This document shows positions 56,018 to 56,745 of a stretch of DNA of 56,745 bases, piece by piece. Both the position numbers and the translations under genes were made by a program. Each line of letters begins with the position of its first letter. The stretch's first letter is position 1. Under the pieces are notes generated by a model, which was not told the origin of the DNA, ran no database searches, and saw only the letters and a program-made list of their open reading frames with translations. Source of the DNA: Gammaproteobacteria bacterium (lineage in GTDB: Bacteria > Pseudomonadota > Gammaproteobacteria > Xanthomonadales > SZUA-36); NCBI GenBank assembly GCA_024277815.1, contig JAJRUM010000024.1, positions 1 through 56,745 of the forward strand, written 5' to 3'.

Positions 56018-56398
56018 TTAACCCCCACCCAGCAGACTGCGAACCAAAGAGCCTAACGCCCAGTCAACCGCTGCCAGAAACAGGGATATGATGATCACCA
56101 CGACCACCACCATCAATGATGTCTGCACAGCTTCCTGATGTGTCGGCCAGACCACTTTCCGGCGCTCTATGTCCGACTCTTTCAGGAAACGAAAAAATGC
56201 TGCGCCCTTTTGCGACTGAGCTGCAACCCAGGATGCCAGCAAGGTAACGACAATCAATGCCGCAACCCGCACTGGCGTAATCGCCAGTTCCTGGTAAAAG
56301 TAGTAAGCAGTGATACCACCCAAAAGCATAACGACAGCGATCAGTAACAATAAGGTGTCACCAAATCCTGACCCGCTTTTTTCTACTTTGCTGTTCAT
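56018..56398 (-). CDS. secE: Preprotein translocase subunit SecE
   Basis: SecE clamps SecY in the translocon. The 126 residues show three hydrophobic helices, like the E. coli protein (127), and the conserved amphipathic segment [11 protein letters not shown] before the last helix. It lies between tRNA-Trp and nusG, its usual place. Confidence 0.95.
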   Translation of the reverse strand: MNSKVEKSGSGFGDTLLLLIAVVMLLGGITAYYFYQELAITPVRVAALIVVTLLASWVAAQSQKGAAFFRFLKESDIERRKVVWPTHQEAVQTSLMVVVVVIIISLFLAAVDWALGSLVRSLLGGG

Positions 56399-56460
56399 TT
56401 TCCGCTATTTATCCATTTCAGCCGGCTCGCCGGCTTATGATTCATTCCAATCTGCAGTAT

Positions 56461-56536
<76 letters not shown>

Positions 56537-56615
56537 ATCACTACTACAGACCAGAAAGCCGGCCGGCCTTTATGGCCGCCAGCTTCCTTAACAACAACAG
56601 ACTTTACGGTCTGCC

Positions 56616-56745
56616 TTATTCAAAGATCTTGGCAACAACGCCAGCACCAACGGTGCGACCACCTTCACGGATTGCAAATCGCAGGCCTTCTTCCATCGCA
56701 ATCGGTGCGATCAGCTCTACCTTCATTTGCACATTGTCACCAGGC
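56616..56745 (-). CDS. tuf: Elongation factor Tu (second copy, 3' end only)
   Basis: Only the last 43 codons and stop are inside the window. Together with one base past the stop, 131 nt match the end of the tuf at 39819-41009 without a single difference. It ends about 80 bases before tRNA-Trp, corresponding to tufB in E. coli. The remainder lies beyond the window edge. Confidence 0.96.
   Translation of the reverse strand, partial: PGDNVQMKVELIAPIAMEEGLRFAIREGGRTVGAGVVAKIFE

Noticed and set aside
56616..56745. 131-bp perfect repeat as a mobile element
   Set aside because: Both copies are the 3' end of tuf genes; duplication of tuf explains it without transposition.

Overview
This window is a stretch of gammaproteobacterial chromosome made almost entirely of housekeeping genes. 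The evidence is the rhlB-trxA-rho order, the ftsE-ftsX pair, the zinc-free 101-residue S14, E. coli-like RpoB and RpoC, and a fused tuf-tRNA(Trp)-secE-nusG to alpha-operon cluster with a second tuf copy. I cannot name the genus from sequence alone. I see no insertion sequence, phage gene, CRISPR array, toxin system or other accessory island.

Layout. 1-2224 (minus): start of ftsX, then ftsE and the RNA helicase rhlB. 2457-4351 (plus): thioredoxin trxA, a 311-bp leader, and termination factor rho. 4397-8907 (minus): malate dehydrogenase followed by prpB-prpC-prpD, the 2-methylcitrate route for propionate, ending in a terminator. 9090-12189 (plus): pdxB and typA. 12237-18955 (minus): dsbB, a class II DAHP synthase, an M61 PDZ peptidase and an M16 peptidase pair. 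19051-23459 (plus): hutU-hutH-hutI for histidine breakdown. 23588-25970 (plus): feoA-feoB for ferrous iron, behind a likely Fur box and ending in a bidirectional terminator.

26029-56745 is one 30-kb run of minus-strand genes. In transcription order it reads tuf (partial), tRNA-Trp, secE, nusG, rplK, rplA, rplJ, rplL, rpoB, rpoC, then a terminator and the str operon (rpsL, rpsG, fusA, tuf). Next, without a leader, comes S10 (rpsJ to rpsQ), then spc (rplN to rpmJ) and alpha (rpsM, rpsK, rpsD, rpoA, rplQ). The run encodes much of the ribosome, three core RNA polymerase subunits, two elongation factors, the SecYE channel core and NusG.

Most control signals found lie in the gaps of that run. They are a 14-bp-stem hairpin in the L10 leader, two hairpins between rplL and rpoB, and a rho-independent terminator after rpoC. 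Upstream of rpsL there are two good sigma-70 promoters, and between the inner promoter and the gene sits a terminator-like hairpin that could act as an attenuator. A sigma-70 promoter also lies just before rpsM. I did not find a previously undescribed system. The items most worth checking are the rpsL-leader attenuator, the Arg-to-Ser change in Rho, and the L10-leader hairpin.
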